The position numbers were made by a program, and so were the translations under genes. 64,000 nucleotides of DNA from Halomarinibacterium sp034670265 (lineage in GTDB: Bacteria; Bacteroidota; Bacteroidia; Flavobacteriales; Flavobacteriaceae), in NCBI GenBank assembly GCA_034670265.1, contig JAXMNU010000005.1, positions 62,001 to 126,000 on the forward strand, read 5' to 3'. Below the pieces are notes generated by a model that saw only the letters and a list, made by a program, of their open reading frames with translations, was not told the DNA's origin and did no database searches. Positions 7,801 through 14,852 of this stretch are shown here, piece by piece (positions within the stretch are counted from its first letter, which is position 1; every line of letters starts with the position of its first letter).

Positions 7801-9448
7801 TGGTTCAGCAAATCAAGTATTAAGAACAAATGGGGCAGGAACTCTAACTTGGGCTACAGTAAATAGTGAAAGCACCACTGCAAGTAATGGTCTTACCGAA
7901 ACTGGCAATGATGTTCAACTAGGGGGTACATTATCACAAAACACAACTATTACTCAAGGTAATTTCGACTTATCTATAACCTCATCTGGAACAGGAGGTG
8001 TTTCAATTTTAAATTCCGGTACTTCAGATTCAGGCTTGATAATAAATAAAAGTGACAATGCAACAACTAATCAGTATGGTATTTATGTATCTAAAGCTTC
8101 AACAAATAGTAGTGCCGATTATGGGCTTCTAAATGAACTTTCAGGAAGTGGAGCAGGTGCTCAATATGCCACCTATAATAACCTAACAACCACAGGTTCG
8201 GGAAGTAAATATGGTGTATATAATAATTTTGACACCGCTACTCCCGCTACAAAATATGGTGTTTGGAATGAATTTGTAAGTTCTAGTGGTAATTACTTCG
8301 GAATAACAAATAATATGACGGGAGCAACTTCTCAAGCAGTATTTGGTGTAAATAATGTACTATCAGGAACCGGAACAGGTGCTAAAACAGGAATCTCAAA
8401 TAGCTTTTCGGGAGCTAATGGCAATGTGAACATCTATATTGGCATGGATAATTCATTTAATGATACTGGAAATGGTGACCGTTGGGGAGTTAGGAACAAT
8501 ATGGATGGAACTGGAACTGGCACACACTATGGAAGTTTTAATGACCTAACTGGAACTGGATCAGGACCAAAATATGGAACGTATAATTATATCGATTCTG
8601 GAGCTGGAGGCACCCATTATGGAACTTATAATGAGGTTGACATTGGAAATGGTTGGGCAGGATATTTTGTTGGAAAAAATTACGTTTCTGGTGCCATTGG
8701 AATTAATAACCCCACACCAGATGGAAGATTAGATATTATCCATAACAGTACCTCAGAGACTTCTCCCCATATTATGGTTACAGCTCAAAATGCAAATTCT
8801 GGCTCAAGAATAACATTTGATAATGCAGCAGAAACTGCAAACAATTGGGTACTATTTGCGCGAGCAGATGATACACCCGGTACAGGAGTGCTTAATTTTT
8901 ATTCTAGTGAAATTACTTCTAATGTGTTAAGACTTGAAAGCGACGGCAAAGTAGGTATCATGCGTAATCCTGCAACAAACGCTCTCGAAGTAGAAGGTGA
9001 TGCCTCCAAAACCACTGCGGGCTCTTGGGCCGCTAATAGTGATCGTAGATTGAAAAAAGAAATTAACTCTATAAGTGGTGAAACTGCTTTAGACAAAATT
9101 GAAAAAATGCGCGGAGTTACCTACCTCTGGGATGATGATAAGACTGGAGCAAAACGTCCCGAGGGACTTCAATATGGATTTATTGCTCAGGAATTAATGG
9201 AAGTTTTCCCTGAAAAAGTTACCAAAGATAACCTTGGTTTTTATCAAACCGCCTATGGAGATTACGATCCTCTTTTTGTGGAAGCTATTAAAGAATTGAA
9301 AAGTGAAGTTGAAACCCTTTCTGAAGAAAACGCAAAACTGAAAGAACAACTTTCAAAAATGGAAAAATTAGATGCCCGATTAAGTGCTTTAGAAAAAAAT
9401 AATTCAAGTAGTAATACGTCTGAAATGATTTCAGAAAAAAAGAAATAG
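4856..9448 (+). CDS. Large surface fibre protein: YadA-like head repeats plus C-terminal S74 intramolecular chaperone
   Basis: I start at the ATG at 4856 (1530 residues) because a good signal peptide follows at once (MKKITFFSVLLF...LFAQ). Next comes the VGINTTSPDPSSELDI segment common at the N terminus of Bacteroidota surface fibres. Residues about 165-260 and 880-945 are YadA-head-type repeats (A-x-G-x-x-S-x-A-x-G patterns such as ATASG and STALG). Residues 1085-1278 are a second repeat class with a YG-x-x-N spacing. The end carries a peptidase S74 domain: the catalytic dyad of SDRRLKKEI is Ser1395 and Lys1400, followed by YGFIAQELMEVFPE and a C-terminal coiled coil. In this family the domain helps the trimer fold and then cuts itself off before the Ser, here releasing about 136 residues. 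It has no T9SS sorting domain. It is probably a cell-surface adhesin, though a phage-tail-fibre ancestry is possible. Confidence 0.85.
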   Translation: MKKITFFSVLLFIGVQLFAQVGINTTSPDPSSELDISSTDGGILIPRMTQTDRNLIASPAMGLMIYQTDNTPGFYYFDGSSWVIIGGGVDTQNTLDEAYDEGGAGLGRTIVADNGAISIQGNDGLEVTGTFGTGSTIGPSGAGTRMFFNPRKAAFRAGNVTATQWNDANVGDYSVAMGRATTASGTYDVAIGFGSLATGSYSTALGWANRASGAYSVSIGQNSTASGWSSTALGRVSTASGSESMVFGHDSSISGTRAIGIGSYLESPSGYEITMGHFNTLYTPTSTVGIDPSDRLFSIGNGTSGAARSNALTIYKDGTLNINDSYNMPLTDGTSGQVMTTDGAGNLTFQTPATGAERINDLIDGKSDNDGTQDGSSIFLGINAGAVDDLSNNSNVGIGFNALEDNIDGALNVAIGWRSLAENLGDNNTAMGYLSAGGNTTGNGNTAIGRNALVSNGTSNYNTALGFYAGWLNTGSGNLFLGANAGFNHSTTSNKLYIENSDAGPDEALIYGDFGTDNTTTGNILRTNSEFQIGNPTGTGYAFPTTDGTASQVLTTDGAGNLTFQTPTTGAERINDLIDGKSDNDGTQDGSSVFLGVNAGATDDSSDNQNVGIGFNALTTNFAGYGNVAIGYNSMIANFGWNNTAIGTHALEGLTSGFYNVALGPHTMPNLTTGSDNTIIGFQAGSNATNSSGNVFLGSEAGAFASGGNQLFIENSAANEDSALIYGEFGLDSTTSGNILRTNSEFQIGNPTGTGYAFPTTDGSNGQVLTTDGAGQVSFTTLSLTDTQNTLDEAYDEGGAGAGRTITADNGAVTIDGVDGFMVTGGYGAGDIVSVTGVGTRMFFNPNKAAFRAGSVGSGGIFDSTAWDDANIGSRSFAVNIGTIASGTYSFASGVSTEASGYASTAMGYVSEASGWYSTAMGEATIASGWGEMAVGSYNSTGTSRVFVVGNGTSDVNRSNAFEVFDSGLITFNEEYTFPLTDGSANQVLRTNGAGTLTWATVNSESTTASNGLTETGNDVQLGGTLSQNTTITQGNFDLSITSSGTGGVSILNSGTSDSGLIINKSDNATTNQYGIYVSKASTNSSADYGLLNELSGSGAGAQYATYNNLTTTGSGSKYGVYNNFDTATPATKYGVWNEFVSSSGNYFGITNNMTGATSQAVFGVNNVLSGTGTGAKTGISNSFSGANGNVNIYIGMDNSFNDTGNGDRWGVRNNMDGTGTGTHYGSFNDLTGTGSGPKYGTYNYIDSGAGGTHYGTYNEVDIGNGWAGYFVGKNYVSGAIGINNPTPDGRLDIIHNSTSETSPHIMVTAQNANSGSRITFDNAAETANNWVLFARADDTPGTGVLNFYSSEITSNVLRLESDGKVGIMRNPATNALEVEGDASKTTAGSWAANSDRRLKKEINSISGETALDKIEKMRGVTYLWDDDKTGAKRPEGLQYGFIAQELMEVFPEKVTKDNLGFYQTAYGDYDPLFVEAIKELKSEVETLSEENAKLKEQLSKMEKLDARLSALEKNNSSSNTSEMISEKKK
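5921..5967 (+). repeat. 47-bp direct repeat, copy 1 (copy 2 at 6566-6612)
   Basis: The 47 bases are identical in both copies and encode AERINDLIDGKSDND (from residue 356 and again from 571). Other cassettes in the same gene repeat too: the DTQNTLDEAYDEGGAG segment at residues 90 and 786, and a 23-bp identity at 6419-6441 and 7064-7086. Exact DNA identity suggests recent duplication or ongoing recombination inside the gene. Confidence 0.9.
6566..6612 (+). repeat. 47-bp direct repeat, copy 2
   Basis: This is an exact copy of 5921-5967, 645 nt downstream and in the same frame (645 is divisible by 3). Recombination between the copies would delete or add 215 residues of the fibre without a frameshift. 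Confidence 0.9.
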
Positions 9449-9478
9449 TTGAGGTTCATGAAACAACTATGTTTTGAT

Positions 9479-9510
9479 AAAAAAAAGCCGCTGTTGGGAG
9501 CGGCTTTTTG
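9479..9510 (+). terminator. Rho-independent terminator after the fibre gene
   Basis: AAAAGCCGCT pairs with AGCGGCTTTT around a 6-nt loop and is followed by a T-run. It ends the fibre-gene transcript before the cytochrome gene. Confidence 0.85.
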
Positions 9511-9552
9511 CAACAAATTAAATATCTTTAAACAACTAAAAAACAACTCATT

Positions 9553-10149
9553 ATGAAAACAATTCTAACACAATTTTTTTGTATTTCGACCCTAATTATT
9601 TTTTCAGCATGTAATAATGGCAAAAGCGATTATTCCGAAAAAAAAGAAACAGAAGAAGCTACCCTATCCAAGGAAGATTTGGTAAAAAGAGGTGAGTATC
9701 TTGTCACCATTATTGGTTGTGATCATTGTCATACACCCAAAAAAATGACAGACCACGGCCCCGTTCCAGATATGGATCGCCGCTTTATGGGCTTCCCCGC
9801 AACCGATTCTCTTGCAGCTATTAACAAGGATGAAATTGGTCCAGGTAAATGGATGCTCATGAATGGTGACCTTACAGCCTTTGTAGGGCCCTGGGGAATA
9901 AGCTATGGAGCCAATATTACCTCGGATGATTCTGGAATTGGCTCGTGGAGCTATGAACAATTTAAAAAATCTGTCACCGAAGGAAAGTATAAAGGGATGG
10001 AAAATAGTCGCCCAGTAATGCCCCCTATGCCTTGGGAATCTTTAAGCGAATTAGAGGAAGATGACCTTAAAGCTATTTATGAGTTTTTATTGACCACGAA
10101 ACCTATTGAAAATGTAGTGCCAGCATATACGCCACCTCCTGCAATGTAA
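9553..10149 (+). CDS. Monohaem cytochrome c lipoprotein
   Basis: This 198-residue protein starts with a lipoprotein signal (FSAC, lipidated Cys20). One class I cytochrome c haem site is present, CDHCH (Cys56, Cys59, His60), and the VMPPMPW segment near residue 155 is a likely source of the distal Met ligand. After the haem site comes a long insertion (DHGPVPDMDRRFMGFPATDS), then a C-terminal helix (EEDDLKAIYEFLLTTKPI) typical of these proteins. It would carry or relay electrons on the periplasmic side, but the partner is unknown: the neighbours are a fibre protein and cyanophycin genes. It is a single-gene unit flanked by terminators. Confidence 0.87.
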   Translation: MKTILTQFFCISTLIIFSACNNGKSDYSEKKETEEATLSKEDLVKRGEYLVTIIGCDHCHTPKKMTDHGPVPDMDRRFMGFPATDSLAAINKDEIGPGKWMLMNGDLTAFVGPWGISYGANITSDDSGIGSWSYEQFKKSVTEGKYKGMENSRPVMPPMPWESLSELEEDDLKAIYEFLLTTKPIENVVPAYTPPPAM

Positions 10150-10156
10150 TGCTTAA

Positions 10157-10196
10157 AATAATAAACCCCATCTTTATAATGATGGGGTTTATTATT
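10157..10196. terminator. Bidirectional terminator between cytochrome c and cphA
   Basis: A perfect 16-bp stem (AATAATAAACCCCATC against its complement at 10181-10196) surrounds an 8-nt loop. It overlaps the cphA stop and separates the two convergent genes. Confidence 0.85.
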
Positions 10197-12837
10197 ATAG
10201 AGTAAACTGAGTAACTCCCTTTGCATCCTGTTCTTTAAATTTTTTAACCAACTCTAAGGCATCGGGAATGACATCGCTACACAACACAATAAGAGAGTCT
10301 TTTTCAGCATGGTTTACTGCATATGTAATAGCTTCTTTTTCTGATGGGATGATGGTCGTTTTCTTATTAGGGTCTTTCATTTGAATTCCATCATTCAACA
10401 TTTTAATCAATTCCGCTTCCGTTTTACCCCGTAATCTTTTATCCTGCCTAATAATAATTTCATCAAACATTTCAGCAGCTAAACTTCCCATTTCATTATT
10501 GTCTTCCACTCTCCTATCACCTACGCCTGCTATAATACCTACCTTTTTAGAACATTCAATCGTATCTGTAAATTCTTTTAAGGCACGCATTCCTGCAGGA
10601 TTATGAGCATAATCTAATAGAACTTTAAAGTTTTCAAAATGAAATAAATTGAGTCTTCCGGGAGTTTGCGAAGCCGAAGGAATAAACGTTTCTAATGCCG
10701 CTTTAATATCTTGATTACTTATACCTCGAACATGAGCAGCCAGAACTGCAGCTAACACATTTTTAATCATAAACAAGGCACGTCCACCATACGTTAAAGG
10801 AATCTGCTCTGCTCGCATAATTCGCATTTTCCAAACCCCTCTGCAAATGGTAACAAAACCATTTTCATAAACAGCTGTAATACCTCCTAGTCGTTGCATC
10901 GCTTGAATACGAGGGTTTTCTTCATCCATTGAAAACAACGCCACATTGCAATTTACGGTTCTGCGCATATCATACACCAAATCATCATCTGCATTTAAAA
11001 TAGCATAGCCATCTGGCAATACGGTTTCGGGAATTACCCCTTTTACTTTTGCCAATTGCTCAACGGTATGAATCCCTTTTAATCCTAAATGGTCCGCTTC
11101 CACATTCGTTACAATCCCAACATCGCATTTATGAAATCCTAAACCCGCTCTAAGTAACCCTCCACGGGCACACTCTAAAACTGCAAAGTTTACCGTTGGA
11201 TCTTTTAATACAAATTCGGCACTGGCTGGACCTGTGCAATCGCCTTGCATTAATAATCTATTTTGAATATACACTCCATCACTAGTAGTATACCCCACAC
11301 GATAGCCATTCATTTTGGCAATATGTGCAATTAATCTACTCGTTGTTGTTTTTCCGTTAGTACCCGTAATGGCAATAATAGGAATACGTCCCGTATCACC
11401 CATCTTAGGGAATAATTTATCGACTACAGGAGCGGCAACATTTCTTGGCAAACCAGAAGTGGGTGCTAAGTGCATTCTAAAACCAGGACCCGCATTTACT
11501 TCTAAAACTGCTCCACCTGTTTCAGAAAGTGGTTGACTAATATCTGTCGTCATCACATCAATTCCACAAATATCGAGATCGATAATTCGTGAAATACGTT
11601 CTGCCATTTCAACATTTTCAGGATGCAAAATATCGGTTACATCTTCGGCAGTACCTCCTGTACTTAAATTTGCTGTATCCTTCAAAATAAGCATTTCATC
11701 TTTAGAAATAACTGAATCCAAGGTGTAACCTGCATCCTCTATAATGTTTTTGGTTAACTCGTTTACCGTAATTTGTGTCAACACATTTTCATGTCCGTAA
11801 CCACGCCGCGGATCACTGTTTACAATATCTATTAATTCTTGCACCGTGGATTTACCGTCGCCAATGACATGGGCTGGAGTACGCAAGGCTGCAGCTACTA
11901 ATTTGTTATTAATAACGAGTAATCGATAATCTTTTCCAGTTATAAATTTTTCAACGATGATGGCGCCACTTTTCGAGCTTTCTTTTGCATTTCTGAAAGC
12001 AACAAGTGCCTCCTCATAATTCTGAATATCAACGGTAATTCCTCTCCCGTGATTACCATCCACAGGTTTAATTACTAAAGGGAAACCCACATACTTACAA
12101 GCCTCTTCAAGGCTACTTTCACGACGAATAATATCTCCTTTTGGGACTTCTACTTCGGCTTGTTCTAATAAAAATTTGGTGTCCTCTTTATCACAAGCTA
12201 GTTCTACTCCAATACTGGAAGTTTCACTAGTTACTGTTGCCTGAATTCTCTTCTGGTTAGCACCATACCCTAGTTGGCACAATGAATATTTATTTAAACG
12301 AATCCACGGAATACCTCTACTGGCAGCTTCTTCTACTATAGAGCCTGTGCTAGGACCTAATCTTTCAGCTTCGCGAAGTTCTCGCATGCGTTGGATATCG
12401 TCTTCCAAATCATATTCTTTCCCTTCAATTAATGCCTCACAAATTTCTACGGAAGCTTTTGCAGCATAGCGTCCAACGGATTCTTCAATATAAGAGAATA
12501 CGACATTATACACTCCTTTTTCACCATAGTCACGAGTTCTTCCAAAACCAGTATCCATACCCGCTAAGGTTTGTATTTCTAAAGCTATATGTTCAATGAT
12601 ATGACCCATCCAAGTGCCTTCTTCCACTCGTTGGAAAAAACCTCCAGGCTCTCCTACCGAACATCGATGACTATACATTGTGGGAAATAGTTGTTCTAGC
12701 CTCTCTTTAAACCCATCTATTTTATTTGAGGGTCGTTCCTCCATGTCTTCCAAGTCTAAAACCATAACAATTAATTTATGGCGACGAACAGACCAATAGT
12801 TTGGGCCACGCATGGCATTTATTTCCCGAATCTTCAT
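10195..12837 (-). CDS. cphA: Cyanophycin synthetase
   Basis: At 880 residues this is close to the usual CphA length. It shows the three-part layout of the family: an N-terminal domain (1-160), an ATP-grasp domain (about 215-470, with FPLVIKPVDGNHGRG at 252-266 and the metal-binding LEVNAGPG at 445-452), and a Mur-ligase-like domain with the P-loop ITGTNGKTTTS (490-500) and DYAHNPAG. CphA adds Asp to the polymer backbone with one ATP site and Arg to the Asp side chain with the other, building multi-L-arginyl-poly-L-aspartate as insoluble cytoplasmic granules. All active motifs appear intact. It is divergent from cphB with a 96-nt shared control region, and the isoaspartyl peptidase follows cphB. 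Confidence 0.95.
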   Translation of the reverse strand: MKIREINAMRGPNYWSVRRHKLIVMVLDLEDMEERPSNKIDGFKERLEQLFPTMYSHRCSVGEPGGFFQRVEEGTWMGHIIEHIALEIQTLAGMDTGFGRTRDYGEKGVYNVVFSYIEESVGRYAAKASVEICEALIEGKEYDLEDDIQRMRELREAERLGPSTGSIVEEAASRGIPWIRLNKYSLCQLGYGANQKRIQATVTSETSSIGVELACDKEDTKFLLEQAEVEVPKGDIIRRESSLEEACKYVGFPLVIKPVDGNHGRGITVDIQNYEEALVAFRNAKESSKSGAIIVEKFITGKDYRLLVINNKLVAAALRTPAHVIGDGKSTVQELIDIVNSDPRRGYGHENVLTQITVNELTKNIIEDAGYTLDSVISKDEMLILKDTANLSTGGTAEDVTDILHPENVEMAERISRIIDLDICGIDVMTTDISQPLSETGGAVLEVNAGPGFRMHLAPTSGLPRNVAAPVVDKLFPKMGDTGRIPIIAITGTNGKTTTSRLIAHIAKMNGYRVGYTTSDGVYIQNRLLMQGDCTGPASAEFVLKDPTVNFAVLECARGGLLRAGLGFHKCDVGIVTNVEADHLGLKGIHTVEQLAKVKGVIPETVLPDGYAILNADDDLVYDMRRTVNCNVALFSMDEENPRIQAMQRLGGITAVYENGFVTICRGVWKMRIMRAEQIPLTYGGRALFMIKNVLAAVLAAHVRGISNQDIKAALETFIPSASQTPGRLNLFHFENFKVLLDYAHNPAGMRALKEFTDTIECSKKVGIIAGVGDRRVEDNNEMGSLAAEMFDEIIIRQDKRLRGKTEAELIKMLNDGIQMKDPNKKTTIIPSEKEAITYAVNHAEKDSLIVLCSDVIPDALELVKKFKEQDAKGVTQFTL

Positions 12838-12906
12838 ATTTAAAAAATTATAAGTTGATTATTGTCAAAGATTATAAATATATAATTTTTTTACTTCAAA
12901 AACGTG

Positions 12907-12914
12907 TATTTTTG
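12907..12914 (+). promoter_or_regulatory. Candidate -7 element for cphB
   Basis: TATTTTTG fits the TAnnTTTG consensus and lies 19 nt before the cphB ATG. No TTG is found at the right distance, so only half the promoter is recognisable. The 96-nt cphA-cphB gap must hold divergent promoters. Confidence 0.4.
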
Positions 12915-12933
12915 CACGATTGAAATATATACC

Positions 12934-13791
12934 ATGAAGACTAAAGGAATTCTTATCCCAATTGGGGGAAATGAAGACAAAGGAATTGAAATTAACGAAC
13001 AATACACACTAGAGTTTATTAGTGAAGGCATACTTTACCATGTGGTTAAGGAAGCTGGCGGTATTTATTCTAATATTGTGGTAATTCCTACGGCTTCAAG
13101 CATTCCTGATGAAGTGGGTCAAAACTATTTAGATGCTTTTGGGAAATTAGGTTGTAAAAATGTTCAAGTAATGGACATCCGCACTCGCGAACAATCTGAA
13201 GACCCAAAAAATGTTGGAATTATAAGGAAAGCAAATTGTGTTATGTTTTCTGGTGGTAATCAATCGAATATTACACGAGAAATTGGAGGTACTAAAATTC
13301 ATGATTTGCTTATTGAAAAATTTCGGAAAGAACATTTTGTAATCGCAGGAACTAGCGCAGGTGCTATGTGTATGTCTCAAGAAATGATTACTGGAGGGAA
13401 CATTAAAGAAGCTTTTACCAAAGGTGCTGTTGGAATGGGTTTAGGCATGGGGTTTATTCCTAATCTTATTATCGACTCCCATTTTATTAGAAGAGGGCGT
13501 TTTGGAAGATTAGCTGAAGCCGTGGCGCGTTATCCAAAATTAATTGGAGTTGGCTTAGCAGAAGATACAGGACTTATTATTAGAGATGGAAAGGCTTTTG
13601 AAGTAATTGGCTCGGGGATGGTGGTGCTTTTTGATCCTCGTAAAATAAAGCACAATAACGAAAAAATTCTAGAGGAAGGTACCCCTATGACATTAACCAA
13701 TTTAAAAACACATGTTTTAGCAAACGGTGATGTCTTCAATATTAAAGACAGAAAAATTACTGTGCTTCCCGTCGATGCACCTTTTGTTTAA
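12934..13791 (+). CDS. cphB: Cyanophycinase
   Basis: I start at ATG 12934 (285 residues, MKTKGILIPIGG) rather than an upstream non-ATG codon at 12904, because the family begins at this point. The protein is an S51-type serine peptidase: the nucleophile elbow GTSAGAM puts the catalytic Ser at 141, preceded by FSGGNQ (105-110). The length agrees with cyanobacterial CphB. It is an exo-peptidase that releases beta-Asp-Arg dipeptides from cyanophycin. No signal peptide is seen, so it acts inside the cell on the cell's own polymer, unlike secreted CphE. It lies divergent from cphA and convergent with the isoaspartyl peptidase. Confidence 0.94.
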   Translation: MKTKGILIPIGGNEDKGIEINEQYTLEFISEGILYHVVKEAGGIYSNIVVIPTASSIPDEVGQNYLDAFGKLGCKNVQVMDIRTREQSEDPKNVGIIRKANCVMFSGGNQSNITREIGGTKIHDLLIEKFRKEHFVIAGTSAGAMCMSQEMITGGNIKEAFTKGAVGMGLGMGFIPNLIIDSHFIRRGRFGRLAEAVARYPKLIGVGLAEDTGLIIRDGKAFEVIGSGMVVLFDPRKIKHNNEKILEEGTPMTLTNLKTHVLANGDVFNIKDRKITVLPVDAPFV

Positions 13792-13817
13792 CATTCCTGT
13801 GAAAACAATAATCTCTT

Positions 13818-14753
13818 TTACTCTTTATAAATAGCTAAATTACTTTCTCCTTCTGAAGTTTTATAAGCACGATACATCCCTTCGGTATTAAAGGGCATGG
13901 CAACATTCCCATTAGAATCGACGGCAATTAACCCACCGTCACCACCTAGTTTCAAAATCCTGTTTTGAATCACTTCTGAAGCTGCCTCCTCAAGAGAGAA
14001 CCCTTTGTACTCCATTAAACACGAAACATCGTACGCTACTACGCCACGTATAAAATATTCACCACTTCCAGTACAACTCACTGCACAAGTTTTATTATTG
14101 GCATAAGTACCTACACCTAACATGGGACTATCTCCCACACGACCCCATTTCTTATTAGTCATTCCTCCTGTTGAGGTTGCCGCAGCTACATTTCCAAAAA
14201 CATCGCAAGCCACAGCGCCAACAGTTCCAAACTTTCCATCTTTTTTTACGCTATGATCTAATTGAAATGTATCACTATCCTTTATCCCCTGCCATTGTTG
14301 GTAGCGAACTTCATCGTAGAAATAGTCTGGAGGAAATACATTATACCCATTCATTTTAGCAAATTGCATAGCGCCTTCTCCTGCTAGAAAAACATGTTCG
14401 CTTTTTTCCATCACATCTCTTGCTAAAGAAATAGGGTTTTTAATTCCGGTGATTAGAGAAACAGCTCCTCCCTTTAAATTGCTTCCATCCATAATGGCAG
14501 CATCCATTTCGTGGGTGCCTTTATGGGTAAAAACACTCCCTTTGCCTGCATTAAATAATGGTGTGTCTTCTAAACTTATTACAGCAGTTTCAACAGCATC
14601 CATAGCGCTCCCTCCTGATTTTAAGACAGTATAACTAACTTCCAAAGCTTGAGATAAAGCAGTTTTATATTGAGATTCTAATTCAGGAGTCATTAAACCT
14701 TTAACCAATGTCCCCGCTCCTCCATGGATGGCAATTGAAAAGTTGTTTTTCAT
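13818..14753 (-). CDS. iaaA: Isoaspartyl peptidase / L-asparaginase (Ntn hydrolase, plant-type)
   Basis: The 311-residue protein opens with AIHGGAGT, the usual start of the IaaA/EcAIII family, and contains the self-cleavage and nucleophile site GTVGA with Thr177, followed by GRVGDSPMLGVG and CTGSGEYF. Precursors of this type split in front of the Thr into alpha and beta chains. The enzyme hydrolyses beta-aspartyl dipeptides and asparagine. Next to cphA and cphB its likely task is to cut the beta-Asp-Arg dipeptides from cyanophycinase into Asp and Arg, completing polymer use. It has no signal peptide, so it is cytosolic, unlike the Tat-exported relative at 3527. It is convergent with cphB, 26 nt apart. 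Confidence 0.92.
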   Translation of the reverse strand: MKNNFSIAIHGGAGTLVKGLMTPELESQYKTALSQALEVSYTVLKSGGSAMDAVETAVISLEDTPLFNAGKGSVFTHKGTHEMDAAIMDGSNLKGGAVSLITGIKNPISLARDVMEKSEHVFLAGEGAMQFAKMNGYNVFPPDYFYDEVRYQQWQGIKDSDTFQLDHSVKKDGKFGTVGAVACDVFGNVAAATSTGGMTNKKWGRVGDSPMLGVGTYANNKTCAVSCTGSGEYFIRGVVAYDVSCLMEYKGFSLEEAASEVIQNRILKLGGDGGLIAVDSNGNVAMPFNTEGMYRAYKTSEGESNLAIYKE

Positions 14754-14852
14754 ATTACATTTTTAATAGTTCCGAAAAATACAAATTGCCCTTTAATTAA
14801 TTTCTATTCGCCAAAGAAGTTTTGTAGTTTTAGACTTTCAACTACACATTTT

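Noticed and set aside
5319..9096. Possible phage tail-fibre locus
   Set aside because: The S74 domain is shared with phage fibres, but there are no neighbouring phage structural, lysis or integration genes, and the protein has a signal peptide.
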